This document shows, piece by piece, positions 17,101 through 18,092 of a stretch of DNA of 18,092 bases. Origin of the DNA: JADHLN01 sp965658435. GTDB lineage: Bacteria; Pseudomonadota; Alphaproteobacteria; Rickettsiales; JABIRX01. Numbering within the stretch: the first letter of the stretch is position 1; every line of letters begins with the position of its first letter. The notes beneath the pieces were generated by a model. That model made no database searches. It was not told where the DNA came from and was given only the letters and a program-made list of their open reading frames with translations. Made by a program: the position numbers and the translations under genes. The stretch covers positions 1 to 18,092 of the forward strand of contig CBFHSE010000031.1 of the NCBI GenBank assembly GCA_965658435.1, given 5' to 3'.

Positions 17101-17333
17101 CTAAGGAACTTATGCAAAAAGATAAACTAAGAGAATTAGCGGTTATTTTAACAGAGAAAATTAAGCAAAATGCATCGATTGATTGGACTATTAAGGAAAG
17201 TGTTAAATCAAAATTAAAAGTTATTATCAAAAGAACTCTAAGGCAATATGGATATCCACCAGATATGCAAAAACTTGCCACGGACACTGTTTTAAAACAA
17301 GCCGAACTAATTGCTAATCAAATTAATAATTAA
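14169..17333 (+). CDS. hsdR: Type I restriction endonuclease subunit R
   Basis: The 1054-residue motor and nuclease subunit cuts unmethylated DNA after ATP-driven translocation. The N-terminal PD-(D/E)xK nuclease shows Asp150 (RPDVILF), then Glu164-x-Lys166 (VIEFK) and a following GTYK. Helicase motifs follow in order: Walker A QGSGKS at 317-322, DEAH at 419-422 (motif II), TGTP at 468-471 (motif III), and QAIARVNRVY starting at 686 (motif VI). The C-terminal 300 residues are helical, the usual HsdM/HsdS-binding part. Length is normal and no frameshift is visible, so restriction should be active. It is unusual only in lying after the GIY-YIG gene with its repeat tail, which places it last among the intact genes of the operon. 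Confidence 0.96.
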   Translation: MNKLTEEQIENLAIELLQNQGFDYCHGKDIAPDSDNPLRGNFDEVILKPILQDAINRLNPNIPNMAKDDALNQVLRVFSPDLMVANKEFHNLLSNGVNVIYRKDGDTRGDYVRLIDFDNIQNNDFKVVNQFIITNNGQNFGKLNHHKRPDVILFVNGLPLVVIEFKNPADENATINSAFRQIGTYKETIPNLFFYNSFIIISDGLEAKAGTISSGFSRFMSWKSADGKNLASDLDPRLETMVLGMLNKETLLDLIRHFITFEESSFTDPKTNIKTITTVKKMASYHQYYAVNKAVLSVREATSENGDQKGGVIWHTQGSGKSLSMVFTTAKLVLSLNNPTILVITDRNDLDDQLFDCFAASKQLLRQTPVQAENREDLKKLLKVASGGIVFTTIQKFRPDEGNIYEELSNRKNIVVIADEAHRTQYGFKAKIIDEKDDNGNKIGEKIVYGFAKYMRDALPNATYLGFTGTPIEKTDANTPAVFGNYVDIYDIARAVEDGATVKIFYESRLAKINLSDEGKKLIADLDEKIEKQDLSDDQKAKAKWTQLEALVGSKERIKAIAKDIVDHFEERQKAFDGKAMIVAMSRRIAALLYQEIINLKPSWHNDDLDKGAIKVVMTASSSDGPEIAKHHTSKSQRRTLADRMKNPDDELKLVIVRDMWLTGFDAPVMNGIYIDKPMKGHNLMQAIARVNRVYKDKAGGLVVDYLGIASDLKKALSFYSDSGGKGDPAIQQEQAVSVMLEKLETISQMFYGFSYEEYFDAPTSKKLSIILASENHILGIENGKKRFIDEVSALSKAFSIAIPHEQAMDAKEEIAFFQAIKARLCKFETNSSYSNNEEMETAIRQIVDKSIVSDKIVDVFDAAGIKKPDISILSEDFLLEMKDMEHKNLAIETLKKILNDEIKSRTKTNLIQSKSFMEMLQNSINRYHNKILTAAEVIDELIKLAKDINSKDKESQKMGLTDFEYAFYTAVADNESAKELMQKDKLRELAVILTEKIKQNASIDWTIKESVKSKLKVIIKRTLRQYGYPPDMQKLATDTVLKQAELIANQINN

Positions 17334-17335
17334 TC

Positions 17336-17733
17336 ATGCTAGAAAGACTTAAAAAAAATTGATTTAAGAAAAGCTTGGAAATCTGAAGACCAAGAATTTA
17401 CTCCTTGGCTTGCCAATGAAGAAAATCTTGAATTGCTTGGAGATGCGATTGGAATTGAGCTGGAATTGGTTGCTCAAGAAAAAGATGTGGGGCCTTTTAG
17501 GGCTGATATTTTGTGTAAAAACACAGAAAATGAATTTTATGTTTTAATAGAAAATCAAATTGAAAAAACTGATCATAAGCATCTTGGTCAATTGCTTACT
17601 TATGCATCAGGATTGGAGGCGGCAACCATAATATGGATTGCATCAAAATTTACCGAAGAACATAGAAAATCTTTAGATTGGTTAAATGAAATACAAAAGA
17701 TTTAAATTTTTTGGTCTTGAAATTGAATTGTAA
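17336..17733 (+). pseudogene. Frameshifted DUF4268-type nuclease-like gene
   Basis: An ATG 3 bp after the hsdR stop gives MLERLKKN and stops, because of an A8 run at 17351-17358. With seven A the frame continues as KKIDLRKAWKSEDQEFTPWL and runs on to ADILC, VLIENQIEKTDHKHLGQLL and IIWIASKFTEEHR. This is the N-terminal domain of proteins related to the DUF4268 family, with a nuclease-like Asp...Glu-x-Gln pattern. A second shift occurs near 17695-17703, where the frame moves from WLNEIQK to FKFFGLEIEL and then stops at 17731-17733. The native C-terminal domain is missing. Such genes often trail restriction systems. The intact middle could be an undamaged relic, or the A8 shift could be a sequencing error, but the second break and truncation favour a true pseudogene. 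Confidence 0.75.
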
Positions 17734-17817
17734 AACTCGTAAACCCTTTGATTTACTGTGGTTGGAGCGTTGATGTTGACTAAGAGGAGCTAGAGCGGAG
17801 ACGAGGTTAGAACCAGT

Positions 17818-17841
17818 TAAACTGGAGGAGGGGATGGGATT
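17818..17841. repeat. Duplicated tRNA-Ser 3' end, left att-like copy
   Basis: TAAACTGGAGGAGGGG followed by ATGGGATT is identical, over all 24 bp, to 18007-18030, which holds the 3' acceptor end, CCA and T-arm start of the tRNA-Ser gene. The copies lie 189 bp apart and in the same orientation. This is the pattern of attL/attR after integration into a tRNA gene. No integrase is in the window. Confidence 0.7.
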
Positions 17842-17884
17842 GACTCTAATTTTATATAAATTTTAACAGTTTCGTCGTTCCTGC

Positions 17885-17899
17885 GCGAGCTTTGCTCGC
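17885..17899 (+). terminator. Possible terminator after the restriction operon
   Basis: GCGAGC-TTT-GCTCGC is a perfect 6-bp GC-rich stem with a 3-nt loop, about 150 nt after the last pseudogene stop. It is followed by only TTGTTAT, a weak T-tract. It may serve as a terminator for plus-strand transcripts or be part of a mobile-element end. Confidence 0.3.
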
Positions 17900-17956
17900 T
17901 TGTTATCAAACCCACGAGTATCGTGGCTTCTCTCCCTCTCTTTTGCTTATTTTATC

Positions 17957-18004
17957 AATTTATAAATAAAGAGACACTCCGTTTTTACTCTTGATTTATA
18001 AATT
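17957..18004. repeat. Long AT-rich inverted repeat beside tRNA-Ser
   Basis: AATTTATAAAT (17957-17967) pairs with ATTTATAAATT (17994-18004). After one A-G mismatch, AAGAG (17969-17973) pairs with CTCTT (17988-17992). The 16 paired bases enclose a 14-nt loop. It begins 7 nt downstream of the tRNA 3' end on the minus strand. It could end tRNA transcription or be an element terminus; no long T-run follows. Confidence 0.5.
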
Positions 18005-18006
18005 AA

Positions 18007-18030
18007 TAAACTGGAGGAGGGGATGGGATT
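18007..18030. repeat. tRNA-end copy of the att-like direct repeat
   Basis: This is the right copy of the 24-bp direct repeat. It overlaps the encoded CCA, the acceptor stem and the start of the T-arm of tRNA-Ser on the minus strand. The pair with 17818-17841 suggests this was the crossover site of an integrase. Confidence 0.65.
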
Positions 18031-18092
18031 CGAACCCACGATACGGGGAATACCCGTATAACGATTTAGCAAACCGTCGCCTTAAGCCTCTC
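18012..18092 (-). tRNA. tRNA-Ser (anticodon GCU), 5' end beyond window
   Basis: On the minus strand the window end reads GGCTTAAGGCGAC (D arm), then GGTTTGCTAAATC (anticodon loop with GCT). A long variable arm (TACGGGTATTCCCCGTA) is typical of class II serine tRNAs. Then come the T arm GTGGG-TTCGAAT-CCCAT and the acceptor end CCCCTCC, a T discriminator and encoded CCA. The 5' acceptor strand lies outside the window, so it is incomplete here but probably intact. The encoded CCA is usual for bacteria. Confidence 0.92.

Larger units (their letters stand above)
17734..18011. other. Gene-free junction between restriction island and tRNA-Ser
   Basis: No coding sequence is supported here. The region contains one copy of a tRNA 3'-end repeat (17818-17841), a perfect GCGAGC-TTT-GCTCGC hairpin (17885-17899), a CCACGA-gta-TCGTGG hairpin at about 17911-17925, and a long AT-rich inverted repeat (17957-18004). 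It is a densely structured remnant of a mobile-element border. Confidence 0.55.

Overview
The window is strongly AT-rich with short spacers. It encodes an Alphaproteobacteria-style small XRE regulator, a hisI gene, a TolC/RND pair and a zinc-type ABC operon. An AT-rich, possibly host-associated alphaproteobacterium (Rickettsiales/Holosporales-like) fits best, but this rests on gene style only and I hold it loosely.

Left part (1-9077, all on the minus strand). Positions 1-134 hold a 5'-truncated, frameshifted serine resolvase. It abuts a class III nucleotide-cyclase-like protein of unknown role whose C-terminal tail is displaced into another frame. After a spacer with a decayed gene comes a tightly overlapping three-gene operon: an ABC ATPase, a FtsX/MacB-type permease with a histidine-rich periplasmic loop, and a DUF3299-like secreted protein. 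A perfect 17-bp palindrome matching the core of the proteobacterial Zur box lies just upstream of the ATPase, so I read this operon as Zur-repressed zinc handling. hisI, a zinc enzyme, follows on the same strand. Next is a translationally coupled efflux operon (XRE regulator, RND pump, TolC-like channel, each overlapping the next by 4 bp) with no adaptor gene in sight.

Right part (9537-17733, all on the plus strand). This is a type I restriction-modification island with almost no gaps: excisionase-type HTH, hsdM, RhuM-Fic fusion, hsdS, GIY-YIG nuclease, hsdR, and a frameshifted nuclease-like pseudogene. A GC-rich palindromic repeat family built on CTTCGACAAGCTC has entered two of these genes in frame. 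It forms the linker between the two target-recognition domains of HsdS, and it supplies the whole low-complexity tail of the GIY-YIG protein, including three tandem 57-bp units.

Right edge (17734-18092). A tRNA-Ser(GCU) gene runs out of the window on the minus strand. Its 3' end plus a few flanking bases, 24 bp in all, is duplicated exactly 189 bp away next to the island. This is the footprint expected of integration at a tRNA gene. Between the copies lie several hairpins and no gene.

The strongest leads are the Zur-controlled operon, the repeat insertion at the position in HsdS that could affect target spacing, the RhuM-Fic and GIY-YIG genes embedded in the restriction operon, and the tRNA attachment-site scar.
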